Assembly: GCA_036008685.1 (NCBI GenBank)
Contig: DASYNF010000124.1
Coordinates: 1-64,000 of the forward strand
Direction: 5' to 3'
Source of the DNA: Actinomadura_C sp036008685
GTDB lineage: Bacteria; Actinomycetota; Actinomycetes; Streptosporangiales; Streptosporangiaceae
DNA: 64,000 nt
Shown here: positions 9,583 to 17,810 of the stretch, in pieces
Layout: every line of letters starts with the position of its first letter
How positions within the stretch are numbered: position 1 is the stretch's first letter
The notes under the pieces: generated by a model
What the model saw: only the letters and a program-made list of their open reading frames with translations
What the model was told of the DNA's origin: nothing
The model's database searches: none
Translations under genes and position numbers: made by a program

Positions 9583-10296
9583 CTAGATTCCACTCGCCCC
9601 TATGAGAGAGCCGACAAAGAAGGTGATGGCGGCGGCCACGCCGCCCAAGACCAGCTGACGCAGCCCGCTGAACCACCACGACCGGGCCGTGATCTGGGCC
9701 ACGATCGCACCGGCCGCGAACAGGCCACCGGCCGCGATCAGCGCCGCGGGCAGCAGGCTGACCGCGCCGAACAGATACGGCAGGACCGGCAGGAAGGCCC
9801 CCACCCCGAACGAGAGGAAAGAGGAACCGGCGGCCAGCGACGGTGACGGCAGGTCTCCCGGCGTGACGCCGAGTTCGGCCTGCGCGTGGATCCGCAGCGC
9901 CTTCTCGGGGTCGCGCGACAGCTGCCGCGCGACCTCGGCCGCGAGTTCGGGTTCGAGCCCCCGGGACTCATAGAGCCGGGCCAGCTCGGCCTGCTCCGCG
10001 CGCGGGTGGCGAGCGATCTCCCGCCGCTCGATCTCGATCTCCGCCTCGGCGAGCTCGGCCTGGGAGGCGACGGAGATGTACTCCCCTGCCGCCATGGAGA
10101 AGGCCCCCGCGGCCAGGCCGGCGAGTCCGGCGAGCACGACGACCTCCTGCCGCGCCCCGCCGCCGGCCACACCCGCGATCAGGGCGAAATTGGAGACGAG
10201 TCCGTCCATCGCGCCGAACACGGCCGGCCGCAGCCAGCCGCCGGTGACGTCCTTGTGCTCGTGATGGATCTCGGCGTCCGCTGTGGTGGCGCTCAC
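9583..10296 (-). CDS. VIT1/CCC1-family membrane transporter
   Basis: This 237-aa protein matches the VIT1/CCC1 family, which exports Fe2+/Mn2+ in eukaryotes. Seen here are LRPAVFGAMDGLVSNFALIAGV in the first membrane helix, MAAGEYISV in the second, a charged cytoplasmic stretch rich in Glu (AELAEAEIEIERRE), and three C-terminal helices. Its GTG start overlaps the lgt stop by 4 nt, so the two are translationally coupled. Substrate is inferred from the family only. Confidence 0.9.
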   Translation of the reverse strand: MSATTADAEIHHEHKDVTGGWLRPAVFGAMDGLVSNFALIAGVAGGGARQEVVVLAGLAGLAAGAFSMAAGEYISVASQAELAEAEIEIERREIARHPRAEQAELARLYESRGLEPELAAEVARQLSRDPEKALRIHAQAELGVTPGDLPSPSLAAGSSFLSFGVGAFLPVLPYLFGAVSLLPAALIAAGGLFAAGAIVAQITARSWWFSGLRQLVLGGVAAAITFFVGSLIGASGI

Positions 10297-11519
10297 GACG
10301 GCTCCTTGGTGACTTTCCGGGAGACCTCCTGCTCGGCGCCGTCCGCGCCGTCGTCTCCCGCGTGGGGGGTCAGGGGCCGGTCCTCCGCCAAGGCCTCGGC
10401 CGGCTCGGTGCCGGAACCGGATGCCCGCTCGGGGGACCCGGCGGGCTCGGCCCCCGGCGCCGGCTCGGGACCGTCGGCCTCAGGACCTGCCCCAGAAGTC
10501 TCCGTCCCAGCATCCTGGTCCTCAAGACTCTGGTCCTCGGGGCTCTGGTCCTCGGGGCTCTGCTCCTCGGGGCTCTGCTCCTCAGAGACCTCTGCGGCCC
10601 GCTGACCGGATCCGGCCACCACGGGAACCCCCGACGCCACCGGCTCGGGGGACGGGGTCGTCTTCGGCAAGGGGGGCCCGCCGGCGTAAGCGGGCTCGAC
10701 GGTGACGTTCTCGGCGCCGTGCCGCCTGCGGGTGGCAAGGAGGTAACCGGCCGCGCCGAGGAACACGATCAGCGCCGTCCAGTCATTGAGCCGCATCCCC
10801 ATGACGTGATGGGCGGTGTCGATGCGCAGCGACTCGATCCAGAAGCGGCCGATCGTATAGGCGGCGACGTAGAGCGCGAACGTGCGGCCGTGGGTGAGGC
10901 TGAACCGCCGTCCGGCCCAGATCACCAGAACGGCGACTCCCGTGCACCACAGCGACTCGTACAGGAACGTCGGGTGATAGGTCGCGATGTCGGCGTATCG
11001 GGGGTCCTGGGGCCGATGGGCCACGTCGATCTTCACCGCCCACCAGGCGTGGAGTGGCCGCCCGTACAGCTCCTGGTTCCACCAGTTGCCCCAGCGTCCG
11101 ATCGCCTGGGCCAGCGCGACGCCGGGCGCGAGGGCGTCGGCGAAAGCGCCGACGGGGATGTTCCGGCGACGGCAGCCGATCCACGCGCCGAGGGCGCCGA
11201 GGGCGATGGCCCCCCAGATGCCGAGACCGCCCTGCCAGACCATGAGGGCGTTGACAGGGTTCTTTCCCTCGCCGAAGTAGAGCTGATAATCGGTGATGAC
11301 GTGGTAGAGCCGTCCGCCGACGAGCCCGAACGGCACGGCCCACACCGCGATGTCGACCACCGCGTTGGGGGAGCCGCCGCGCGCGACCCAGCGCTTCTCA
11401 CCGAGCCAAACGGCGACGACGATGCCCACGATGATCATCAGGGCATAGGCCCGGATGGGCACGAACCCCAGGTGCCAGACGCCTTCGGACGGGCTGGGGA
11501 TGTAGGCGAGCGGGTGCAT
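10293..11519 (-). CDS. lgt: Prolipoprotein diacylglyceryl transferase with acidic tail
   Basis: Lgt moves a diacylglyceryl group from phosphatidylglycerol to the lipobox cysteine of secreted lipoproteins. The family signature is seen in GRWGNWWNQELYGRP, together with the HPTFLYESLW and GRFWIESLRID stretches and about seven membrane helices. The catalytic core ends near residue 290. The remaining 120 residues are a disordered, Glu/Asp/Pro-rich extension containing five near-identical SPEEQ/SPEDQ units. Start ATG at 11519. It lies in the usual place downstream of trpA, here with redox genes between. Confidence 0.96.
   Translation of the reverse strand: MHPLAYIPSPSEGVWHLGFVPIRAYALMIIVGIVVAVWLGEKRWVARGGSPNAVVDIAVWAVPFGLVGGRLYHVITDYQLYFGEGKNPVNALMVWQGGLGIWGAIALGALGAWIGCRRRNIPVGAFADALAPGVALAQAIGRWGNWWNQELYGRPLHAWWAVKIDVAHRPQDPRYADIATYHPTFLYESLWCTGVAVLVIWAGRRFSLTHGRTFALYVAAYTIGRFWIESLRIDTAHHVMGMRLNDWTALIVFLGAAGYLLATRRRHGAENVTVEPAYAGGPPLPKTTPSPEPVASGVPVVAGSGQRAAEVSEEQSPEEQSPEDQSPEDQSLEDQDAGTETSGAGPEADGPEPAPGAEPAGSPERASGSGTEPAEALAEDRPLTPHAGDDGADGAEQEVSRKVTKEPS
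10515..10589. repeat. Five 15-bp minisatellite units in the lgt tail
   Basis: Five consecutive 15-bp units, the inner ones almost identical, encode the pentapeptides SPEEQ, SPEEQ, SPEDQ, SPEDQ, SLEDQ. Such in-frame units can gain or lose copies without disturbing the reading frame. Confidence 0.9.
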
Positions 11520-11552
11520 GACCGTTGACGCTACCCTCCGGAACGCCGCGCG

Positions 11553-11587
11553 CGCCGCGGGTCCCCGTCACTTCGGGGCCTGCGGCG
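11553..11587 (-). terminator. Hairpin between the DsbA-like gene and lgt
   Basis: A GC-rich near-perfect stem (CGCCGC...GCGGCG outside, CCCCG-tcactt-CGGGG inside) lies between the stop at 11604 and the lgt start at 11519. No T tract follows. It may terminate or attenuate transcription, so lgt may have its own promoter. Confidence 0.5.
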
Positions 11588-11603
11588 CGGCACGGACAGC
11601 GGA

Positions 11604-12401
11604 CTACTTGTCGTTCTTCTTCGTCGGTGTGGCGCTCGGGGACGGCGCCTGTGTCGCCGGGGCCTCGAGGATGGCCTTCTCCAGGCCGGACTTGGTGTAG
11701 GTCGAGCCGTTGTCCAGCTTCTTGCCGTTGAGGGACAGGGTGGGTGTGCCCTCGACCCCGGCGGTGGTGGCGTAGCTCGTGGCCTGATCGACCAGAGAGT
11801 TCTTCTCCCCGCCGTTGACGCACTTCTCGAAGGCCGGGCCGCTGACGCCGACGCCCTTGGCCCATTTGATCAGGTCCTTGTTGCTGAACCCGGTCTGGTT
11901 CTCCAGCGGCTGGTTCTTGTAGACGGCGTCGTGGTAGGGGATCCACTTGTCCGCGGGGGCGCACTCGGCGGCGTTGGCCGCCCGCTGCGAGTTGGACCTC
12001 ATCGGCTCCGTCGGGAACAGCCGGAACGGCCGGTAGATCACCTTGACCTTGCCCTCGGCCGCCAGCCGCTTGACCGTGTCGCCGTTGGACTCCTCGAAGG
12101 TCTTGCAGGCAGGGCACTGGAAGTCCTCGAACACCTCGAGGACCGGCCCGGTGACGCCGGCCTTGGCCATCACGATCGAACCGTCCGTCTGGCGGGACAG
12201 CGGCGCGAGCGCGCCCGCGTAGCCCGAGGGCTGGTTCTTCTTGGACTGGAAGACGGCCACGCCCACCACGACGACGATGATCACCGCGATGGCGCTCAAG
12301 GTGATCATGAGTGCCCGGACGCGCTTCTGCCGCTCGGCCTGACGCCTGCGCTCCTCAGCGAGCCGGTCCCGGGCCGTACGCGCCCGTGCGGCCTTGCTCA
12401 T
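11604..12401 (-). CDS. Membrane-anchored DsbA-like thiol oxidoreductase
   Basis: This 265-aa protein has a charged cytoplasmic N-terminus, one membrane helix (about 31-53) and an extracytoplasmic thioredoxin-fold DsbA domain. The active site is CPAC in FEDFQCPACKTFE, and a cis-Pro loop is visible as EGTPTLSLNG. It probably oxidises or reshuffles cysteines of secreted proteins. ATG at 12401 is preceded by AAGGAG. It follows the MauE-like gene by 87 nt, a pairing that suggests MauE is its redox partner. Confidence 0.92.
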   Translation of the reverse strand: MSKAARARTARDRLAEERRRQAERQKRVRALMITLSAIAVIIVVVVGVAVFQSKKNQPSGYAGALAPLSRQTDGSIVMAKAGVTGPVLEVFEDFQCPACKTFEESNGDTVKRLAAEGKVKVIYRPFRLFPTEPMRSNSQRAANAAECAPADKWIPYHDAVYKNQPLENQTGFSNKDLIKWAKGVGVSGPAFEKCVNGGEKNSLVDQATSYATTAGVEGTPTLSLNGKKLDNGSTYTKSGLEKAILEAPATQAPSPSATPTKKNDK

Positions 12402-12488
12402 CTGGTCTCCTTCGGATTCATCACTGCCCGTTCATCGCCGGCCTGCCGCCACTCGGCTCCGGCCGACCGTACGGCTCCGGCCGCCGGC

Positions 12489-13019
12489 TCAGTCCCTGTA
12501 CAGCCCGAGCGTCCGGTCCAGCGCATACTTACTGCGGGGGAACGCCGCGATCCAGGCCGCCATGGCCAGGAACCCGGTGTCCCGCAAGATCTCCTGAAGA
12601 TAGCGTGTTTCGCCCTGCTGGACGGTGCCCCCGTTGCCGAAACAACCGCAGTCGATCGAGAGTCCCCGCGACCACGCCGAGATGATCCCCGCAATGAAGA
12701 TGATCATCAGGACACCGGCGAGGGCCCCGGCGAAGCGGGTGCCGAACCCGACCACCAGCAGGGCCGCCAGGACCAGTTCCAGGATGGGGAGGCCGAACCC
12801 GACCGGCCCGACAAGACTATCCGGGAGAATGTCGTAGGCGGATACGGCGAGCTTCTGCAGGGCCGGGGGCTCGGTCGCCTTGGCCCAGCCGGCGAAGGCG
12901 AGCACGCCGGCGAGTCCGAGCCGGCAGGCGATCGTGATCCAGGGCCGGACCCGTGACCAGGCGCTGTCACCGGGGGCCGTCACGGCGTCCTGTGCCACCG
13001 TCGTCTCCTTCGTCGCCAT
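12489..13019 (-). CDS. MauE/DoxX-family membrane protein
   Basis: This 176-aa protein has four predicted membrane helices and the MauE landmark CGCFGNGG after the second half-repeat. MauE-like proteins are thought to supply redox equivalents to thioredoxin-like partners in the cell envelope. The frame is open further upstream, but ATG at 13019 has a GAGGAG site 5 nt before it and the protein begins MATKETT. It lies directly before the DsbA-like gene and 204 nt after trpA. Confidence 0.9.
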   Translation of the reverse strand: MATKETTVAQDAVTAPGDSAWSRVRPWITIACRLGLAGVLAFAGWAKATEPPALQKLAVSAYDILPDSLVGPVGFGLPILELVLAALLVVGFGTRFAGALAGVLMIIFIAGIISAWSRGLSIDCGCFGNGGTVQQGETRYLQEILRDTGFLAMAAWIAAFPRSKYALDRTLGLYRD

Positions 13020-13223
13020 CGTCTCCTCGTCTCGTCGATGGGCCGGGACACACGGTCCTACGCCATGCGGGCCCGGCGCGACGTACCTTACGCGGCGTGA
13101 CATAAGGGCGCTGTCAGAACCCGATCTCGATCCGGGGGTGTCCATGGTCGGCGCCGGAGTCCCGTGCACCGGCCGGCCCCGCCCGGCGGCGGGGCCCCCG
13201 GGCAGGGCCGCCGGCAGGGGCCG

Positions 13224-14102
13224 TCACCGGCCCCTGCGTACTCCCTCGGCCAGCTCGGCCGCGAGTTCCCGCACGGACGCGAGCCCGGCCTCCTCGGAGG
13301 GCGCGTCCAGCAGCCTCCGGATGAAGGCCGAACCGACGATGACGCCGTCGGCGAAACCGGCCACCTCTGCCGCCTGGTCGCCCGTGCCCACGCCGAGTCC
13401 CAGCCCGATCGGCAGATCGGCGGCGTCCGGACCGCGCTGGGCGATCGCCTTGCGGGTCCGCTCGACCAGCAGGGCGGCGCCGGTGTCCACGGCGCTGCGG
13501 GCCCCTGTGACGCCCATCAGGGAGGCCGCGTAGACGAATCCCCGGCACGCCTGAGTGATCTTGGCGATCCGCTCGTCGGTCGAGCTCAGTGCGACGAGGA
13601 AGATCTTGTCCAGGTCGTGCTCGTCGGCCGCGGCGAGCCACGTCCCGGCCTCCTCCGGCGTGAGGTCCGGAGTGATCAGCCCGGCGCCGCCGGCGGACTT
13701 CAGATCCCGGGCGAAGGCCTCGACCCCGTAGTGGTCGACCGGGTTCCAGTAGGTCATGACCAGTGTGGGCACGCCGGTCTCGGCGACCGCCTCGACCGTG
13801 TGGAGGACGTCGGAGACCCGGATGCCGCCGACGATGGCCCGGTGTACGGCGTCCTGGATGGTCGGGCCGTCCATGAGCGGGTCCGTGTACGGGAGGCCGA
13901 TCTCGATGATGTCGCAGCCGCCCTCGACCATGGCCTTCGCCGCCTTGACCGCTCCCTCTCGCGAGGGGAATCCCGCGGGCAGATAGCCCACCAGGGCCGA
14001 CCGGCCCTCGGCCCTGGCCTTTCGGTAGGCCCTGGCGACGCCGCCTCCGGCGGCGTGTCCGTTGTCCCCGTTCGGCCCCTGAGGCGTGGCTCCCCCGGTC
14101 AC
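13224..14102 (-). CDS. trpA: Tryptophan synthase alpha chain
   Basis: TrpA cleaves indole-3-glycerol phosphate to indole, which is channelled to TrpB. The family pattern LVGYLPAGFPS is seen, with the catalytic Glu in IIEIGLPYTDP and Asp in the MDGPTIQ region. The GTG at 14102 overlaps the trpB stop as GTGA with GAGGGAGCGG upstream, giving 292 aa; an ATG at 14135 would lie inside trpB. The first 20 residues are Gly-rich and poorly conserved. It is translationally coupled to trpB. Confidence 0.96.
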   Translation of the reverse strand: MTGGATPQGPNGDNGHAAGGGVARAYRKARAEGRSALVGYLPAGFPSREGAVKAAKAMVEGGCDIIEIGLPYTDPLMDGPTIQDAVHRAIVGGIRVSDVLHTVEAVAETGVPTLVMTYWNPVDHYGVEAFARDLKSAGGAGLITPDLTPEEAGTWLAAADEHDLDKIFLVALSSTDERIAKITQACRGFVYAASLMGVTGARSAVDTGAALLVERTRKAIAQRGPDAADLPIGLGLGVGTGDQAAEVAGFADGVIVGSAFIRRLLDAPSEEAGLASVRELAAELAEGVRRGR

Positions 14103-15331
14103 TGACCCGCTCCCTCGTCCATGAGCCCGAACCACTGTGCGGCGGTGTGCATGTCCTTGTCGCCCCGGCCGGACAGGTTGACCAGGACGGTCGCGCCGGC
14201 ACCGAGTTCCCGGCCGACCTTCAGCGCCCCGGCGACCGCGTGTGCCGACTCGATCGCCGGGATGATCCCCTCGGTCCGGCAGAGGAGGGAGAACGCCTCC
14301 ATGGCCTCGCCGTCAGTGATCTCCCGATAGCTCGCGCGGCCGGTGTCGTGCAGCCACGAATGCTCGGGCCCGACCCCGGGATAGTCCAGTCCCGCGGAGA
14401 TCGAGTGGGTCTCGAGGGTCTGGCCGTCCTCGTCCTGCAGGAGATAGGTGCGCATGCCGTGGATGACGCCGACCGATCCGCCGACCAGCGTGGCGGCGTG
14501 TTTTCCGGTGCCGACGCCGTCCCCGCCGGCTTCGAAGCCGTAGAGCTTCACATCCTCGTCCGGGATGAAGGCGTGGAAGATCCCGATCGCGTTGGAGCCG
14601 CCTCCGACGCACGCGACGACCGCGTCGGGCAGGTCGCCCGTGAGGTCCATGACCTGCTCGCGCGCCTCGACCCCGATGATCCGCTGGAAGTCTCGCACCA
14701 TCATGGGGAACGGGTGCGGTCCCATGGTCGAGCCGATGCAGTAATGAGTGTCCTCGACCGTCGACACCCAGTTGCGGAACGCCTCGTTACAGGCGTCCTT
14801 CAGGGTGCGGCTACCGGCCCGCACCGCCACGACCTCGGCGCCGAGCATCCGCATCCTGGCGACGTTGAGGGCCTGCCGGACCGTGTCCTCCTCACCCATG
14901 TAGACCACGCACTCGAGGCCCAGCAGCGCCGCCGCCGTCGCGGTGGCGACGCCGTGCTGCCCCGCGCCGGTCTCGGCGATGAGCCTCTTCTTGCCCATGC
15001 GGCGGGTGAGCAGTGCCTGCCCGAGGACATTGTTAATCTTGTGCGAGCCGGTGTGGTTGAGGTCCTCGCGCTTCAGCAGGATCCGCGCCCCACCGGCGTG
15101 CTGTCCGAGGCGCCGTGCCTCCGTCAGCAGGCTGGGCCGGCCCGCGTAGCCGTCGAGCAGCTCCTTGAGCTCGGCCCGGAACCCGGGGTCGTCCTTGGCC
15201 CTGAGGTATTCGGCCGTGAGCTCGTCCAGGGCGGCCATGAGGGCCTCTGGAGCGAAGCGGCCGCCGAAACGGCCGAAGTGCCCACTCTCGGAAGGAACGG
15301 CGGAACCACGCCGCGCGGCGTCGATGCTCAT
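14099..15331 (-). CDS. trpB: Tryptophan synthase beta chain
   Basis: This PLP enzyme condenses indole with serine. The PLP lysine lies in LNHTGSHKINN near residue 100, the catalytic Glu in AETGAGQHG, and the phosphate-binding loop in CVGGGSNAIG. The frame is open to 15487, but ATG at 15331 (MSIDAARRG) begins at the family's usual N-terminus with an AGGAC-type site upstream; the result is 410 aa. It lies 94 nt after trpC. Confidence 0.96.
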   Translation of the reverse strand: MSIDAARRGSAVPSESGHFGRFGGRFAPEALMAALDELTAEYLRAKDDPGFRAELKELLDGYAGRPSLLTEARRLGQHAGGARILLKREDLNHTGSHKINNVLGQALLTRRMGKKRLIAETGAGQHGVATATAAALLGLECVVYMGEEDTVRQALNVARMRMLGAEVVAVRAGSRTLKDACNEAFRNWVSTVEDTHYCIGSTMGPHPFPMMVRDFQRIIGVEAREQVMDLTGDLPDAVVACVGGGSNAIGIFHAFIPDEDVKLYGFEAGGDGVGTGKHAATLVGGSVGVIHGMRTYLLQDEDGQTLETHSISAGLDYPGVGPEHSWLHDTGRASYREITDGEAMEAFSLLCRTEGIIPAIESAHAVAGALKVGRELGAGATVLVNLSGRGDKDMHTAAQWFGLMDEGAGQ

Positions 15332-15425
15332 TGATCTTGTCCTGTCGAGTTCGAAAAGGCCTGTCCGGTCAGCTGGGATACGGAGAGACCCGCCATCGTT
15401 CACGCGGCTGCGGCATGGTCGGATC

Positions 15426-16232
15426 CTACTTTCCCTGCCTGAGCGCCGGGTGCGCGCCGGCCGCGACCAGGTCGGCCACCGCGGCACGCGGATCCTTGCC
15501 TATGACCAGGCTCTCCCCCACGAGCACGGCGTCCGCGCCCGACGAGGCATAGGCGAGCAGGTCGTGCGGACCGCGGACCCCGGATTCGGCGACCTTGATG
15601 ATGTGCTTGGGGATGAGCGGGGCGATGCGGGCGAAGACCCCACGGTCCACCTCCAGGGTGCGCAGGTCCCTGGCGTTGATCCCGATCACCTTGGCTCCCG
15701 CGTCCACCGCCCGGGACGCCTCCTCCTCGGTGTGCACCTCGACGAGCGGGGTGAGCCCCAGGGACTCCGCCCGCTCCACGAGGGACACCAGGGCCGGCTG
15801 CTCGAGCGCGGCGACGATGAGGAGCACCAGGTCGGCGCCGTAGGCGCGTGCCTCCCACAGCTGGTAGGACGAGACGATGAAGTCCTTGCGCAACACGGCG
15901 ACGTCGACGTTGCTGCGCACGGCCGCGAGATCGTCCAAACCCCCGCCGAAGCGGCGCCGCTCGGTGAGGACGCTGATGACCTTGGCGCCGCCGTCGGCGT
16001 AGTCCCGGGCCAGCGCGGCCGGATCGGCGATGGCCGCGAGCGCTCCCTTGGAAGGGCTGCTCCGCTTGACCTCGGCGATGACGGACACGCCCTCGCTCCG
16101 CAGGGCGCCGATGGCGTCGTGGGGAGAAGGCGCGTGAGAGGCCTTCTCCTTGAGCGCCTCCAGCGAGATGACACGCTGCCGTTCGGCCAGATCGGCCCGG
16201 ACCCCGTCCAGAATGTCGTCGAGCACGCTCAC
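15426..16232 (-). CDS. trpC: Indole-3-glycerol phosphate synthase
   Basis: This 268-aa TIM-barrel enzyme closes the ring of carboxyphenylaminodeoxyribulose phosphate. Typical motifs are VIAEVKRSSPSKG, LRKDFIVSSYQLWEARAYGAD, GINARDLRTLEVD and VAESGV. GTG at 16232 is chosen because the family begins SVLDDIL and a GAGGTGGG site lies upstream; the upstream frame is not conserved. A 30-codon ORF starting GTG-ACG-AGC (near 16321) ends in TGA overlapping this GTG. It has no Trp codons, so it would couple translation rather than act as a classical attenuator. Confidence 0.95.
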   Translation of the reverse strand: MSVLDDILDGVRADLAERQRVISLEALKEKASHAPSPHDAIGALRSEGVSVIAEVKRSSPSKGALAAIADPAALARDYADGGAKVISVLTERRRFGGGLDDLAAVRSNVDVAVLRKDFIVSSYQLWEARAYGADLVLLIVAALEQPALVSLVERAESLGLTPLVEVHTEEEASRAVDAGAKVIGINARDLRTLEVDRGVFARIAPLIPKHIIKVAESGVRGPHDLLAYASSGADAVLVGESLVIGKDPRAAVADLVAAGAHPALRQGK

Positions 16233-16469
16233 ACGCCCACCTCGCCATGCGGCTCGTCGCAGCGCCCTTGGATCTGCTGTCCCAATGTGTTCGCTCCGTT
16301 CCTCGCCTGACGGCTCGTCACGTCGCCCACTTGGTCGGGTCTCCTCGTCAGCGGTGAGCGGTCCTTGCGTCCACCGATCGTATCCGGACGCCTGACCCGC
16401 CTCCGCACCCGGGAGGCCGTGAGATCCGAGCACACGCGTTACGCCGTCAGGACTGCGGCGGCCACCCTA

Positions 16470-16898
16470 CTAGGGAGCCAGTGCTTGCCCGAAAGGCAGG
16501 TTTCGGGCAACCCAATAAACGACCAGGAGCGCGCTGAGGACTCCGACCGCCGCGGGCCGTACGACCGGGGCCCTCAGCGGCACTCCGCGCACCGCGCTGA
16601 CGGCCCACAGGATCCACAGCAGGCCGATCACCGGGAGCAGCGTGAAGGCCAGCGGGTTGAACCCGAACGCCCGCGCCACATCCCCGTGGACCAGTGCGTG
16701 GACCATGCGCATGGATCCGCAGCCCGGGCAGTAGAGCCCCGTCGCCCACAGGAACGGACAGGTGGGATAGTGGCCCGGTTCGCCGGGGTCCACGAGACCG
16801 GCACAGGCGGCCGCGGCCGCGGCCGCCGCGAGGAGCACGGCCGGGGGGACGAGCGCCCGCAGGCGCCGTGGGCCCGCCTGGACCGGGGAGTCAGCCAC
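16470..16898 (-). CDS. DUF2752 membrane protein
   Basis: This 142-aa protein of the DUF2752 family has three membrane helices and the signature CPFLWATGLYCPGCGSMRMVHAL, with a conserved CPGCG motif and a preceding cysteine. Its function is unknown; genes of this type recur beside trp genes in actinomycetes. The start is GTG at 16898 (VADSPVQ). It stands 237 nt before trpC and 62 nt after the response regulator. Confidence 0.9.
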   Translation of the reverse strand: MADSPVQAGPRRLRALVPPAVLLAAAAAAAACAGLVDPGEPGHYPTCPFLWATGLYCPGCGSMRMVHALVHGDVARAFGFNPLAFTLLPVIGLLWILWAVSAVRGVPLRAPVVRPAAVGVLSALLVVYWVARNLPFGQALAP

Positions 16899-16960
16899 CC
16901 GGCCACCCTACGTCCCTGGCCCCCATCGGCCGGGTGGCGCGGCCGGACGCCGTGGGCGGA

Positions 16961-17740
16961 TCAGGTCCCGGCCGCGTAGCCCACGCCCCGGACCGTCCGG
17001 ATCGGGCTGTCCTCGCCGAGCTTGGCCCGCAACTGAGCGATGTGCACGTCGACCGTACGAGCACCGGCACTCGCCCCCGGGGACCATACGGCGTCCAGCA
17101 GTTGCTCACGGGTGAAGACCCTCCCCTGGTTGCGGACGAAGAAGGCCAGCAGGTCGAACTCGGTGGCGGTGAGCACGGCATGGCGGTCCCCGACGCCGGC
17201 CGAACGGGTCTCGGGGTCCAGAGTCAGGCCGCCGATCCGGAGCAGACCGGCGGGCTCACCCGCTTCGAACCGCCGCAGCGCACCGCCGACCGCCGCCACG
17301 AGGAGGCGAGGGCTGAACGGCCTGGTCAGGATCCACTCCCCGAGACCCTGGTCATCGGGTCCGGGACCGCTCTCGCATGGCCGGCCCGCCGCCGCGGCGT
17401 CCCTGGCCGCACGCCGCGGGGCATCGGCGCACTTCGGGACGCGGGTCTTCGAGACCGCCCCGCTCACGGAGCCCATGGTGCCGGGACCGAGCACGCAGAT
17501 GACCGTGGCCGGGTGCGCCATCTCGGCGACCCGCCTGTAGAGGGGAGCCGGGGCCAGACCGGGCACGGACAGGTCCAGCACCACGACATCGGGACGGATC
17601 CGGGCCGCGGTCTCAGGCGCCCGCTCCGGATCGTTCTCCACCCGGACGGTGAAGCCCTCCCGGGCGAGATAGAGGCGTTGGAGTTCGGCGACGCCGGGGT
17701 CGTGCTCGATCACCAGCACGAGACCGCCGCCATCGCCCAT
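16961..17740 (-). CDS. Atypical OmpR/PhoB-type response regulator
   Basis: This 259-aa regulator pairs a receiver with a winged-helix DNA-binding domain. The receiver has a phosphoacceptor-like Asp in DVVVLDLSVPG. However, the switch lysine of KPF is Arg (LTRPF), and about 40 extra residues rich in Ala/Pro/Gly interrupt the domain before it. The C-terminal half is a normal OmpR type (LTATEFDLLAFF, FTREQLLDAVW, VDVHIAQLRAKL, IRTVRGVGY). The ATG at 17740 fits the family's start; the open frame extends upstream into the neighbouring gene's tail. No histidine kinase lies nearby. Its position inside a trp-gene row is unusual. Confidence 0.85.
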   Translation of the reverse strand: MGDGGGLVLVIEHDPGVAELQRLYLAREGFTVRVENDPERAPETAARIRPDVVVLDLSVPGLAPAPLYRRVAEMAHPATVICVLGPGTMGSVSGAVSKTRVPKCADAPRRAARDAAAAGRPCESGPGPDDQGLGEWILTRPFSPRLLVAAVGGALRRFEAGEPAGLLRIGGLTLDPETRSAGVGDRHAVLTATEFDLLAFFVRNQGRVFTREQLLDAVWSPGASAGARTVDVHIAQLRAKLGEDSPIRTVRGVGYAAGT

Positions 17741-17810
17741 GGCGGCCTCTAGTCCCGTTCGGGAGCGTGGGCGCACCGCACCGCGGGTGTGGTGCGGTGC
17801 GGGGCGGGCA

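Noticed and set aside
16233..16469. Classical trp attenuator before trpC
   Set aside because: No short ORF with tandem Trp codons and no competing terminator hairpin were found.
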